Position numbers and translations under genes: made by a program. From Salinactinospora qingdaonensis (lineage in GTDB: Bacteria; Actinomycetota; Actinomycetes; Streptosporangiales; Streptosporangiaceae), in the NCBI RefSeq assembly GCF_039539445.1, contig NZ_BAABDD010000028.1, positions 1 through 61,967 of the forward strand: a stretch of 61,967 nt of DNA, written 5' to 3'. This document shows, one piece after another, positions 24,552-32,663 of the stretch (positions within the stretch are counted from its first letter, which is position 1; every line of letters starts with the position of its first letter). Under the pieces are notes generated by a model, which made no database searches, was not told the DNA's origin, and worked only from the letters and a program-made list of their open reading frames with translations.

Positions 24552-26075
24552 TCAGCGCGCTACCCGGAAGAAACCGTCGGCGATGAGTCCCCGCAGGATC
24601 TCCGGGGTACGTTCCCGCAACACGGCCGGGTCTTGGCTGGTCAACTCGGCGATGGCGTCCAGGAGCGGCCCCACCGGCATCGTGCCGTCGCACACGCCCG
24701 CCAGCGCTGCCTCCACCGTTCCCACTTGGGCAAGCCGTCGCAGCCCGTTGCGCTGGCGCAGCAGGATCTGCTCCGGGTCGGGCGCGCCGGGGATCGAGAC
24801 CCGTTCCTCCACCACGCCCGGCGCCGGCGCCACGTGGGCCGACAGCAGCGCCGCGTTGGTGAGCCGGTGCGCTGTCATGGCCCCGTTGACCACATCCGGC
24901 AGATAGGCGCCCGCCGGCTGCTCGATCTCGTGGCGCAGGTCTTCTACCCGCACGGCGGCGTCCTGAGCCACGTCGTTGCGCAGACAGATCCAGCCGAACC
25001 CGATCCCTTTGATGCCCTCGCGCTCGAAGTAGTCCAGCCAAGCGTCGTAGCGGCGCGTGTACTCCGGAGTTCCCTGCTCGCAGGAGTCGCGCAGCCACAG
25101 CTCCACATACTCGGCCGGGTCCTGCACGTCGCGCTGCACCACCCAGCCCGCGCAGCCGGTGCCCGTCACCCACGCACCGACCCGGTCGCGCCAGTCCTCT
25201 CCGCCGACGTGCAGCCAGTTCGCCAGCAACTGGCACCAGCCACCGTCGGTCAGGTACCCCGGCGCGCGCTTCACGATCTCGGCGCACACCTCGTCACCGG
25301 CCATATCGGACTCCCGGTAGGAGTAGCGCGCAGGCTCCGGGGTGATGACGAACGGCGGGTTGGAGACGATCAGGTCGAATCGTTGGTCTTCGACCGGTTC
25401 GTAGAGCGACCCCTGCCGCACCTCCACGTTGTCGATCCCCGACAGGGCGGCGCTGATCTCGGTGAACCACAAGGCGCGCGGGTTGACATCGGTGGCACAG
25501 ACCTGCGAGGCCCGCGCGGCCAGATGCAGCGTCTGCACCCCGCAGCCCGCACCCATGTCGAGCGCGCGCTCCATCGGTCCGTCCACGATGAGCTGGGCCA
25601 GGGTGCTTGAAGCGCCTCCCGGTCCCACCACGTGGTCCGGATTCGGCTGGCCGTGGCCCGGCCGCACTGTGGGGTCGGAGACGACATAACCGGGACGGCC
25701 GTCATCCAGTTCCCACGGCACCAGGTGCACCCGCGCGCGCACCTGCCCCTCGGCGAGGGTCAACAGTCCCGCCTCGGCCAGCTCGGTCACCGGCAGGATG
25801 GCGCGCGCCGTCCGTTCCGCAACGGGTTCCTGTAGCCACCACAACCGCAGCAGCACCCCCAGATGCTCTTCGCCACCCGTCGCGCGCAGCGCGGGCACGA
25901 GCTGTTCGCGTGCGAGCGCCCGCGCTGCCGTGCCGCCCAGCCGGTCGCGTACCCCTGAGACCGTGTAGTCGGTCTCGATCAGAGTGTGGCGAAGCTCGTC
26001 GGCCAGCGCGCGGGGGAAAAGGTTAGACGAATCAGACACGCGCCCATTATCGGTGCCTGTGTCGAGGGGAGCCAC
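24552..26075 (-). CDS. Class I SAM-dependent methyltransferase with N-terminal DUF7059-type domain
   Basis: 507 residues. The N-terminal 120 form a helical, winged-helix-like region. A Rossmann methyltransferase core follows with the SAM loop ALDMGAGCGVQTLHLA (about 180-195), acidic VCATDVNPRALWF and the catalytic NPPF motif in LIVSNPPFVITP (about 250). NPPY/F marks N- or Gln-methylating enzymes such as PrmC/HemK and rRNA N6/N2 methylases. The C-terminal 170 residues are family-specific. GTG starts at 26075 or 26042 are both possible. The substrate is unknown. Confidence 0.85.
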   Translation of the reverse strand: MAPLDTGTDNGRVSDSSNLFPRALADELRHTLIETDYTVSGVRDRLGGTAARALAREQLVPALRATGGEEHLGVLLRLWWLQEPVAERTARAILPVTELAEAGLLTLAEGQVRARVHLVPWELDDGRPGYVVSDPTVRPGHGQPNPDHVVGPGGASSTLAQLIVDGPMERALDMGAGCGVQTLHLAARASQVCATDVNPRALWFTEISAALSGIDNVEVRQGSLYEPVEDQRFDLIVSNPPFVITPEPARYSYRESDMAGDEVCAEIVKRAPGYLTDGGWCQLLANWLHVGGEDWRDRVGAWVTGTGCAGWVVQRDVQDPAEYVELWLRDSCEQGTPEYTRRYDAWLDYFEREGIKGIGFGWICLRNDVAQDAAVRVEDLRHEIEQPAGAYLPDVVNGAMTAHRLTNAALLSAHVAPAPGVVEERVSIPGAPDPEQILLRQRNGLRRLAQVGTVEAALAGVCDGTMPVGPLLDAIAELTSQDPAVLRERTPEILRGLIADGFFRVAR

Positions 26076-26090
26076 GGGGTGAGTGAAGAG

Positions 26091-26114
26091 CAGTCAGTGA
26101 ATCCTCACTGACTG
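26091..26114. terminator. Hairpin overlapping the DUF2530 stop codon
   Basis: CAGTCAGTGA at 26091-26100, loop ATCC, TCACTGACTG at 26105-26114: a perfect 10-bp stem. The DUF2530 stop codon lies in its right arm. It lies between two leftward genes and probably attenuates read-through into the methyltransferase gene. Confidence 0.65.
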
Positions 26115-26425
26115 CCGTGCTTGGGCTCCTCGCCGGTTTCGCCCTCTTCTTCGGCGTCGTCCGTCTCAGGCTCGTGCTGCGCAGCGTGGTGTCCCTCGGC
26201 CTTGTCCCGTCGTCTCAGCAGCCAGGGTATGTAGAAGTAGGCGAAGATCCCCAACCCGAGGCCGGTCACGCACACCCAGATCCACCAGCGGTCCTGTTCG
26301 GGCAGCCGGTCGCCCAGCGCCAGGAGCACCACAAGGGCCACCGTCCATCCCAGCGAGCCCAGCGCGGTTGGGATACGGTAATCGATCTCCATCACTTCGG
26401 GGTCTGGTTGACGGGGCGCGCGCAC
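26105..26425 (-). CDS. DUF2530 membrane protein
   Basis: 106 residues with two transmembrane helices (about 20-40 and 48-70). The loop carries DRLPEQDRWWIWV, and an acidic C-terminal tail (ETDDAEEEGETGEEP) lies on the cytoplasmic side. DUF2530 is restricted to actinobacteria and of unknown function. It lies 30 bp upstream of the methyltransferase. Confidence 0.85.
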   Translation of the reverse strand: MRAPRQPDPEVMEIDYRIPTALGSLGWTVALVVLLALGDRLPEQDRWWIWVCVTGLGLGIFAYFYIPWLLRRRDKAEGHHAAQHEPETDDAEEEGETGEEPKHGSQ

Positions 26426-26605
26426 AGTTTCAGGCTAGACGATCGCCGTCTATGGGCACCGTAGCCCGCACCGGCCGGGGGTTTTCCGCCCGCTATGTCG
26501 CCCGCGAAGACAGGGGGAGACCGTCCACCCGCGCCGTCCCTTGGAGCCGGACCGAGTCCGCAGCGGTGCGCGCTTACCCGCGCGCTCCCCCCCCATTACC
26601 TTTTA

Positions 26606-26703
26606 GGGAGTTCCGCAAGGGAACTCCCGGCCTTCGGGCCCGGCAGGACTGGTCCCCCCTGTCATCGATGATCCGGGGGGTGGTGTCACCGGGCCCGAAG
26701 GCA
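26606..26703. repeat. Nested inverted repeats (cruciform-like)
   Basis: GGGAGTTCC (26606-26614) pairs with GGAACTCCC (26620-26628). Right next to it GCCTTCGGGCCCGG (26630-26643) pairs perfectly with CCGGGCCCGAAGGC (26690-26703), enclosing CCCCCC and GGGGGG runs that can extend the fold. This is more structure than a simple terminator needs. Confidence 0.6.
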
Positions 26704-26717
26704 CCGCCAGACCGCTG

Positions 26718-27246
26718 ATAGAAGCACCCCCCGGGGGCAATGTGGCGGGGTGTGGCTTCGGTCTGGGGAGAGCGTGCGGGGTTTTTCGTCGCTCGTGCCT
26801 CGATCGCTTCGCGATCTCGGCAGCTTTGACGGGGGCGCTGTGTCTTTGACGCATCGCTGTTGTGCCGGGTGCTGCTGGTGTGGGGGGTATGCCGGTGGGG
26901 TGGTGGCTGAGAACACGCCGGAACCCGCCGAGCCGCCCCGTCTGCCTTGTCGTGGTGCTCGCCTCCTGGTTGCCTCGTCATGGCGTCGACCCCGCCCCCG
27001 TCTGCCCGGTTGTGGTGGTGGTCTCGTTCCCGTCTGCCCGGTTACGGCGTCGGCCCCGGCCTCCGCCTGCCTTGTCGGGGTGGTGGCTCCACGTCGGCCC
27101 CAGCCCCTGTCGTGGTACCCGTGCCACCTCAGGCACAGCCCGCCCCGGGCTGCTGAGATCGCGCAGCGATCGAGGCACGAGCCAACGGCGAACCCTCCAG
27201 GCACAGCCCACCCCCCGGCTTGACAAACCCATAGAAGCACCCCCCG
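26718..27246. mobile_element. Repeat unit flanked by 16-bp direct repeats
   Basis: ATAGAAGCACCCCCCG occurs at 26718-26733 and exactly again at 27231-27246. Inside are two copies of the roughly 38-bp core seen in the MITE-like elements, facing each other: complement strand at 26782-26819 and plus strand at 27155-27193. Between them (about 26935-27085) are four degenerate units containing GTCTGCC or CCTGCC, then TTGTCG or GGTT, then GGTGG. It looks like a composite or decayed non-autonomous element; no transposase frame is present. Confidence 0.5.
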
Positions 27247-27328
27247 CGGGTGAGGCGCCGGCGCTCTCGCTGAAGGGGCAATCGGCCGGATTCCAGACCG
27301 TAATGTGGACATGTCAAGCTGCTGCGAG

Positions 27329-28831
27329 ATGAGTGACAAGCCTCGTACTACCCAAGAACCCCCGTCGAGTACCGGAGCCGGCGGACTCAGCGGCCGGATC
27401 GACAGCTACTTCAAGATCACCGAGCGCGGCTCCGGGTTCGCCCGCGAGATCCGTGGCGGCCTGGCCATGTTCTTCGCCATGGCCTACATCGTCGTCCTCA
27501 ACCCGTTGATCATCGCGACCGCGACCGACGTCCACGGCGACTTTGTCGGAGGCGCGGCCGGACCCGAGACGGCCATCCCCATGGTCGCCGCCGCCACAGC
27601 ACTCGTAGCCGGAGTGCTGACCATCCTTATGGGGATCGTCGGGCGCTACCCCTTTGGCCTCGCCGCCGGAATGGGGCTCAACGTCGTCGTCGCCGTCACG
27701 CTTGCCCCCCAGATGACCTGGGCCGACGCCATGGGTATCGTCGTGTTGGAGGGGCTGGTCCTGCTGGTCCTGGTTCTCACGGGGTTCCGTACCGCGGTGT
27801 TCCACGCCATCCCGGCGGGCCTGAAGACGGCCATCGTCGTCGGGCTCGGGCTTTTCCTCACCCTCGTGGGGTTCGTCAACGCCGGGTTCATCCGCCGCAT
27901 CCCCGACGCGGCCAACACCACCGTGCCCGTGCAGTTGGGGAACGGCCAGCTCGACGGGTGGCCGATCCTGGTGTTTGTGATTGGCCTCCTGCTGATCACG
28001 ATCCTGACCGTGCGCAAGGTCAGCGGTGCGCTGGTCATCGGTATCGTCGCCGCCACCGCCATCGCGATCACCGTCGAAGCCGTTGCCAACGTGGGGGCTC
28101 TCAACGAGGAGAACCCCTACGGCTGGGCGCTCACGGTCCCCCAACTGTCCGGGTCGATCGTCGATACCCCTGACTTCGGTCTTCTGGGCCAGTTCAACCT
28201 GTTCGGCAGTTTGGAGCACGTCGGCGTCATCGCGATGATCCTGCTCGTGTTCACCCTGCTGCTGGCCGACTTCTTCGACACCATGGGGACGATGGTCGGC
28301 GTCGCGGGCCAAGGCCAGCTCCTCGACGACAATGGTGACCTGCCCGGCGCGCGCCAGGTCCTCGTGATCGACTCGCTTGGGGCCGCCGCCGGCGGAGCCG
28401 CCTCCGCCTCCTCGGCCACCGTCTACGCCGAATCGGCCGCGGCCGTGGGGGAGGGGGCCAGAACCGGGCTCGCCTCCATCGTCGCCGGAGTCCTCTTCCT
28501 CGCAGCGACACTGTTCTCCCCACTGGTGAACCTGGTGCCCTTCGAGGCGGCCACGCCGGTGCTCATCGTCGTGGGGTTCATGATGATGACTCAGGTGACC
28601 CGCATCGACTTCCACGACATGGGGATCGCCATCCCGGCGTTTCTCACCATCGTCCTCATGCCGTTCACCTACTCCATCGCCAACGGCATCGGCGCGGGCT
28701 TCATCAGCTTCGTGATCCTGCGGGCCGCCCAGGGCCGGAGCCGGGAGATCCACCCCCTCATGTGGATCGTCGCCGCGGCCTTCCTCGTCTACTTCACCCT
28801 CGATCCCATCCGTGCCCTGCTCGGCGTGTGA
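27329..28831 (+). CDS. NCS2-family purine permease (AzgA-like)
   Basis: 500 residues from ATG 27329 (508 from ATG 27305). It has about 12-14 transmembrane segments and the AzgA-type opening (GLAMFFAMAYIVVLNPLII). Conserved FPFGLAAG-like YPFGLAAGMGLN and the LLLADFFDTMGTMVGVAG motif mark the COG2252 group. These are proton-coupled importers of adenine, guanine or hypoxanthine. The sequence does not show which purine. It is a single-gene unit followed by a 34-bp palindrome; no purine riboswitch is visible. Confidence 0.9.
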   Translation: MSDKPRTTQEPPSSTGAGGLSGRIDSYFKITERGSGFAREIRGGLAMFFAMAYIVVLNPLIIATATDVHGDFVGGAAGPETAIPMVAAATALVAGVLTILMGIVGRYPFGLAAGMGLNVVVAVTLAPQMTWADAMGIVVLEGLVLLVLVLTGFRTAVFHAIPAGLKTAIVVGLGLFLTLVGFVNAGFIRRIPDAANTTVPVQLGNGQLDGWPILVFVIGLLLITILTVRKVSGALVIGIVAATAIAITVEAVANVGALNEENPYGWALTVPQLSGSIVDTPDFGLLGQFNLFGSLEHVGVIAMILLVFTLLLADFFDTMGTMVGVAGQGQLLDDNGDLPGARQVLVIDSLGAAAGGAASASSATVYAESAAAVGEGARTGLASIVAGVLFLAATLFSPLVNLVPFEAATPVLIVVGFMMMTQVTRIDFHDMGIAIPAFLTIVLMPFTYSIANGIGAGFISFVILRAAQGRSREIHPLMWIVAAAFLVYFTLDPIRALLGV

Positions 28832-28853
28832 CCCTACTCCTCCTGTCCGCTGT

Positions 28854-28887
28854 CGCGGAGCCGTGTCACCGGTGACACGGCTCCGCG
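28854..28887. terminator. 34-bp perfect palindrome after the permease gene
   Basis: CGCGGAGCCGTGTCACC at 28854-28870 is followed immediately by its exact reverse complement (28871-28887), 22 bp after the stop. It is probably a terminator hairpin lacking a T-run. Confidence 0.7.
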
Positions 28888-28994
28888 CCTGTGTGATCTC
28901 GGAGATGGCTCCCCACGTTGTTCGCCGCCGCCTTCTCAACGAGACTTCAAAGGAATACCGTTAAATCGGATATCGTTAGCGAAAGTAATGAGTC

Positions 28995-29450
28995 ATGCTA
29001 ATGAAGCACCCCGATCTATCCCAGCAGACCAGGACCGACGCCGGCCTGGCCGCGGTGCTTCGCGTGGCTGTGGGCAGGCTGGCGCGCAGGCTTCGAGCCC
29101 AACGCTCCGACACCTCGATGTCCCTGGGGCAGAGCGCAGTGCTGTTCACTCTCGCCCGCCACGGCCGGATGACCCCTGGGGAACTGGCCGAGCACGAGAA
29201 GGTGCAACCCCCCTCGATGACGCGGATCATCACCAACCTGGAGGGGCGCGGCCTGGTATGCAAGATGAGGCACCCCGACGACCGCAGGCAACAGCTCGTG
29301 GAGCTGACCGCGACGGGCCTCGAAGTGGTACAGGCCGATCAGCGCCAGCGCGAAGCGTGGCTAGCCCAGCGCCTACGGGAGCTAACCGCAGCGGAGAAGG
29401 CCACACTGCGCAAAGCCGCCGAGATCCTGGAGCGGCTGAGTCAGGCCTAG
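28995..29450 (+). CDS. MarR-family transcriptional regulator
   Basis: 151 residues with the MarR winged helix (about 40-115). Features are LGQSAVLFTLARHG, the recognition helix QPPSMTRIITNLEGRGLV and the wing HPDDRRQQLVELT. A MFS exporter gene starts 18-150 bp downstream on the same strand, so the pair is probably one operon in which the regulator controls the pump in response to a toxic substrate. The upstream region is AT-rich with AACGAGACTTCAAAGG. Confidence 0.9.
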   Translation: MLMKHPDLSQQTRTDAGLAAVLRVAVGRLARRLRAQRSDTSMSLGQSAVLFTLARHGRMTPGELAEHEKVQPPSMTRIITNLEGRGLVCKMRHPDDRRQQLVELTATGLEVVQADQRQREAWLAQRLRELTAAEKATLRKAAEILERLSQA

Positions 29451-29467
29451 CCGGCGACGCGGGCGGG

Positions 29468-30865
29468 GTGGCCGCTACAGGTGAGGAGACAGCCACGACT
29501 GCCGCACCATCCCCCCAAGCCTCCGACGACCCCCGCCACCCCGAACCCCCTGAGCGCGACGCGCCTCCCGAGACCACCGAACCCAAACCGCGCGGCCCCG
29601 CGATGTTTCGTTCGCTGGCCGTACGCAACTACCGGCTTTTCGCCGCCGGCCAGCTCGTCTCCAACACCGGCACCTGGATGCAGCGCATCGCCCAGGACTG
29701 GCTCGTCCTCCAACTCAGCGGCGGCAGTGGCATGGCGCTCGGTCTCACCACAGCCCTACAGTTCCTGCCGATGCTGCTGTTCGGCCTCTGGGGCGGCACC
29801 CTGGTCGACCGGTTGGCCAAGCGCCGCCTGCTCATCATCACCCAAAGCCTGATGGGAGTGCTCGCCCTCCTCCTCGGCGTGCTCGTCATAGCGGGCGCCG
29901 CCCAGGTCTGGCACGTCTACGTCTTCGCCTTCGCCCTTGGGATCGTCACCGTCGTCGACAACCCCGCGCGCCAGACCTTCGTCGTGGAGATGGTGGGCCA
30001 GCGCGACCTGTCCAACGCGATCGCCCTCAACAGCGCCGGCTTCCAGATGGGCCGCGTGGCGGGACCGGCCGTGGCGGGCCTGCTCATCGCCGCGATCGGC
30101 AGCGGCCCCGTCTTCCTCCTCAACGCGCTCTCCTTTGTCGCCGTCCTCGCCGCCCTAGGGCTCATGCGTCCCCGCGAGTTGCGCATCACCGAACCCGCGC
30201 CGCGCTCCAAGGGGCAGACGCTGGAGGGGCTGCGCTATGTCGCCAGCCGGCCCGATCTCGTGCTCCTGCTGCTCATGACCGGCCTGGTGCAGATGTTCGG
30301 CGCGAACCTCCAGAACCAGATCGCGCTCATGACCAACAACGTCTTCCGCGCCGGCGCCGACGCCTTCGGGTTCGCCGCCGCGGCCATCGCCGTCGGCTCC
30401 CTCCTGGGGGCGCTGTACTCCGCTCGCCGCGAGCAGCCCCGGCTCCGGCTCGTGTTCGCGGGAGCCTTCGTGATGGGGTTCTTGCAGGCCGCATCGGCCT
30501 TCTCCCCTGGTTACGTGACCTTCGTCGTCGCCTTAGTGCCTATGGGGATCGCCTATCTCACCTTCCACACCACCATGAACGCCGTCTTCCAGCTCAGCGT
30601 CGACCCTCAAATGCGGGGCCGTGTCATGAGCATGTACATGCTGTTCTTCTTGGGGATGGCCCCGGTCGGCGCCCCCGTCGTCGGCTTCCTTGCCGACACC
30701 TTCGGGCCGCGCCTCAGCCTGGCCGTGGGGGGCGCCGTTCCCGCGGCCGCGACCCTCCTGGTGGGCGCCCTGCTGTGCCGCAGGTTCGGCGTCCGCCTGC
30801 GCCTGACTCCACTGCGTCGCCCGTTCGTGCGGGTGAGCCAGGACACCAAGACCCAACCGGCCTGA
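29468..30865 (+). CDS. MFS transporter (DHA3/EntS-like exporter)
   Basis: About 465 residues with 12 transmembrane helices after a 45-residue Pro/Glu-rich cytoplasmic start. It opens with MFRSLAVRNYRLFAAGQ and TGTWMQRIAQDWLVL, and has the motif-A-like loop GGTLVDRLAKRRLL, typical of proton-driven drug or siderophore exporters of the TIGR00900/DHA3 group. GTG 29468 gives the full N-terminus and ATG 29603 a shorter one; neither has a good ribosome site. Co-transcribed with the MarR gene. Confidence 0.88.
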   Translation: MAATGEETATTAAPSPQASDDPRHPEPPERDAPPETTEPKPRGPAMFRSLAVRNYRLFAAGQLVSNTGTWMQRIAQDWLVLQLSGGSGMALGLTTALQFLPMLLFGLWGGTLVDRLAKRRLLIITQSLMGVLALLLGVLVIAGAAQVWHVYVFAFALGIVTVVDNPARQTFVVEMVGQRDLSNAIALNSAGFQMGRVAGPAVAGLLIAAIGSGPVFLLNALSFVAVLAALGLMRPRELRITEPAPRSKGQTLEGLRYVASRPDLVLLLLMTGLVQMFGANLQNQIALMTNNVFRAGADAFGFAAAAIAVGSLLGALYSARREQPRLRLVFAGAFVMGFLQAASAFSPGYVTFVVALVPMGIAYLTFHTTMNAVFQLSVDPQMRGRVMSMYMLFFLGMAPVGAPVVGFLADTFGPRLSLAVGGAVPAAATLLVGALLCRRFGVRLRLTPLRRPFVRVSQDTKTQPA

Positions 30866-30961
30866 GTCGCACGCCGCGGGGCGCGGCGCGCGCTAACGTG
30901 GAGCCAGATCCGGGGGGCTCTGCCCGCCGGCCGCCGCACCGCCGCAGCAAAGGGGGGAGGC

Positions 30962-31519
30962 ATGCGCCTGTTCGCCGCCCTGACACCCTCGGCAGCCGCG
31001 CTTGACCAACTCGGCGGCGCTATCGCCGGCGCCACCACCGCGCGGGGGCTGCGCTGGATGCCACGGCAGAGTTGGCACGTCACGCTGGTGTTCCTCGGTG
31101 AGATCGCCGACGACCACCTCGGCGCCCTCCTCACCGGCCTCGACGAGGCTGCCACGCGCCACACCGCCATGACCCTGCGGCTCAGCGGCGCCGGCACGTT
31201 CCCGCGCAACGCCCGCAGCGCCCGCGTGCTGTGGGCCGGACTGGCCGGCGACACCGCCCCCCTCACCGCCTTGGCCACCAGCCTTGAGGAGACCGCCCGC
31301 GACCACGGCGTGGCGGTACAGCGCCGCCCCTATGTGCCCCATCTCACCGTGGCGCGCTGCCCGCGCCCCGTCGACCTCACCCGCGCCCGCGCCGGGCTCG
31401 CGGCTCTCGACACCGTTTCCTGGCAGGCCGGAGAAGTCGAACTCATCCACAGCAATCTCGGGGGCGAGCCTCGCTACCGCACTATCGCCGCCTGGCCGCT
31501 GCGCATCACTGAGAACTGA
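30962..31519 (+). CDS. thpR: RNA 2',3'-cyclic phosphodiesterase ThpR
   Basis: A 185-residue 2H phosphoesterase with both HxTx motifs: WHVTLVFLG (near residue 39) and PHLTVAR (near 124). The family opens 2',3'-cyclic phosphates to 2'-phosphates and was once named 2'-5' RNA ligase LigT. The cellular substrate is unsettled. ATG 30962 follows AAAGGGGGGAGGC. Confidence 0.92.
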   Translation: MRLFAALTPSAAALDQLGGAIAGATTARGLRWMPRQSWHVTLVFLGEIADDHLGALLTGLDEAATRHTAMTLRLSGAGTFPRNARSARVLWAGLAGDTAPLTALATSLEETARDHGVAVQRRPYVPHLTVARCPRPVDLTRARAGLAALDTVSWQAGEVELIHSNLGGEPRYRTIAAWPLRITEN

Positions 31520-31718
31520 AAGCCGGCCGCCGCGGCGTCGTGGACGCCTGGGCCCAAACCAACAGGCCGGCCCGCAGCCACGAGCCTGCGGCGGGGGCCA
31601 CACCCCTCCTTAGGCGGGTACCGCCGCGACGCCGCCAACACAGCGCCATACCCTGGAATCATCCCCGGGCGAAACTCCACACCACCACCGGGCCGGGGCA
31701 CAGCGAAACCGAGGACCC

Positions 31719-31817
31719 ATGAGCATGCTCACCAACAACCGCAAGCAGCGTTGGTTGCTGCCCACTGTGCTCGCCGCGATCATGCTCCTCGTCGTCATCG
31801 GCGCTTTCCTACAGTGA
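31719..31817 (+). CDS. 32-residue single-pass membrane peptide
   Basis: The frame runs ATG AGC ATG ... TGA. It has a basic start (NNRKQRW) and one hydrophobic helix (about residues 13-31, LLPTVLAAIMLLVVIGAF). GAGGAC lies 4 nt before the ATG. The positive-inside pattern and ribosome site make it a credible small protein; no homologue is identified. The 200 bp before it show no gene. Confidence 0.55.
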   Translation: MSMLTNNRKQRWLLPTVLAAIMLLVVIGAFLQ

Positions 31818-31836
31818 CCCCGCTGCGTGGCCGCCG

Positions 31837-32562
31837 TCAGGCCATCGCCGCCATCCGGGCCACCGCCATCTCCACCAGCGCGGCGTTGCTCTCGACCTCC
31901 TCGCCCTCAGGGCCGGTCAAGGTGTCCTCCAACCCGATCCGCACATCCCGGCCGCTGGCGATCGCCGTGTCCAACACCGCCCACACCGTGTCATCCTTAC
32001 CGTGCAGCAGGCGGGGGAGTTCGATCTCGGCGTGATCGAGCACGGCGTCGATACGCTCGGCATTGCCCAGCGCCTCCCCCGCGGTGGCCCCCTCCGGCTC
32101 CACCAGTACGTGCGTGAACCCGCTCACCAGCCCACTCGCCGCGAGGATGCGGGCCGCGTCGACCGACCACAGTCCCGCCTCCACCCCCACCCGCCGGTCG
32201 ATCAGCAACCGCGCGATCTCCACCGACCCAGGCTCGTGCAGGTTGACGGTGGCCGAGTCGGGAAGCTCTCCCCAGCGCTGCACCATGTCGAACCGTCGCC
32301 AAGCGTCCGGCTCGGCCGACAGCGACGTGGTGACGCTGATCGGCGTCTTGGGCAGCACCGCCCGCAGCTCCAGCAGCAGCGGCGTCAGCACCTGCGGCTC
32401 CAGCGACTGCGCGCCCGTCGCATCATGCGGATGGATGTGCAACTCGGTCGCCCCCGCTGCCACGGCGGTGCGGGCATCCTCGACAAGCTGGCCCACCGAA
32501 ATGGGAAGGGCAGGGTGCGAGCCCGGGCGCCGATCCCCGTTCAGACAGGCGACTATCCTCAT
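31837..32562 (-). CDS. DUF849/BKACE family (3-keto-5-aminohexanoate cleavage-type) protein
   Basis: 241 residues from ATG 32562, which has AGAGGAC 4 nt upstream; codons beyond it are unsupported. The TIM-barrel motifs are visible: ACLNGDR, GATELHIHPHD (metal His residues), SVTTSLSAEPDAW and VRIGLEDTL. BKACE enzymes cleave beta-keto acids with acetyl-CoA. At about 240 residues it is shorter than the usual 270-310, so its substrate is unclear. It is divergent from the following secreted protein. Confidence 0.82.
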   Translation of the reverse strand: MRIVACLNGDRRPGSHPALPISVGQLVEDARTAVAAGATELHIHPHDATGAQSLEPQVLTPLLLELRAVLPKTPISVTTSLSAEPDAWRRFDMVQRWGELPDSATVNLHEPGSVEIARLLIDRRVGVEAGLWSVDAARILAASGLVSGFTHVLVEPEGATAGEALGNAERIDAVLDHAEIELPRLLHGKDDTVWAVLDTAIASGRDVRIGLEDTLTGPEGEEVESNAALVEMAVARMAAMA

Positions 32563-32663
32563 GGCCGTCCTCTCGCCTTGGGCGCGTTTTCTGTGCGAAA
32601 CATGCCCACCCGGGGTGACTCGCAAGCTAAGCACCCGAGAACCCTTCATGGGAAGATCCCCAC

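Larger units (their letters stand above)
26426..27328. other. 900-bp gene-free mosaic of repeats
   Basis: No supported gene. From left to right it holds a cruciform-forming segment (26606-26703), a unit bounded by 16-bp direct repeats (26718-27246) that contains two inverted copies of the MITE core and a tandem-repeat block, and a short promoter region for the permease. See the separate entries. Confidence 0.6.

Noticed and set aside
26935..27090. CRISPR-like array
   Set aside because: The repeat units are degenerate, differ in length and have no constant spacer size. No cas genes are nearby.
27314..28939. A 541-codon leftward open frame rich in Asp, Gly and His
   Set aside because: It is the complement of the NCS2 permease. 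Its composition mirrors hydrophobic codons read backwards and has no domain.
28988..29467. N-terminal extension of the MFS transporter across the MarR gene
   Set aside because: The same bases encode a clear MarR protein in another frame. The extension is disordered, low-complexity sequence.
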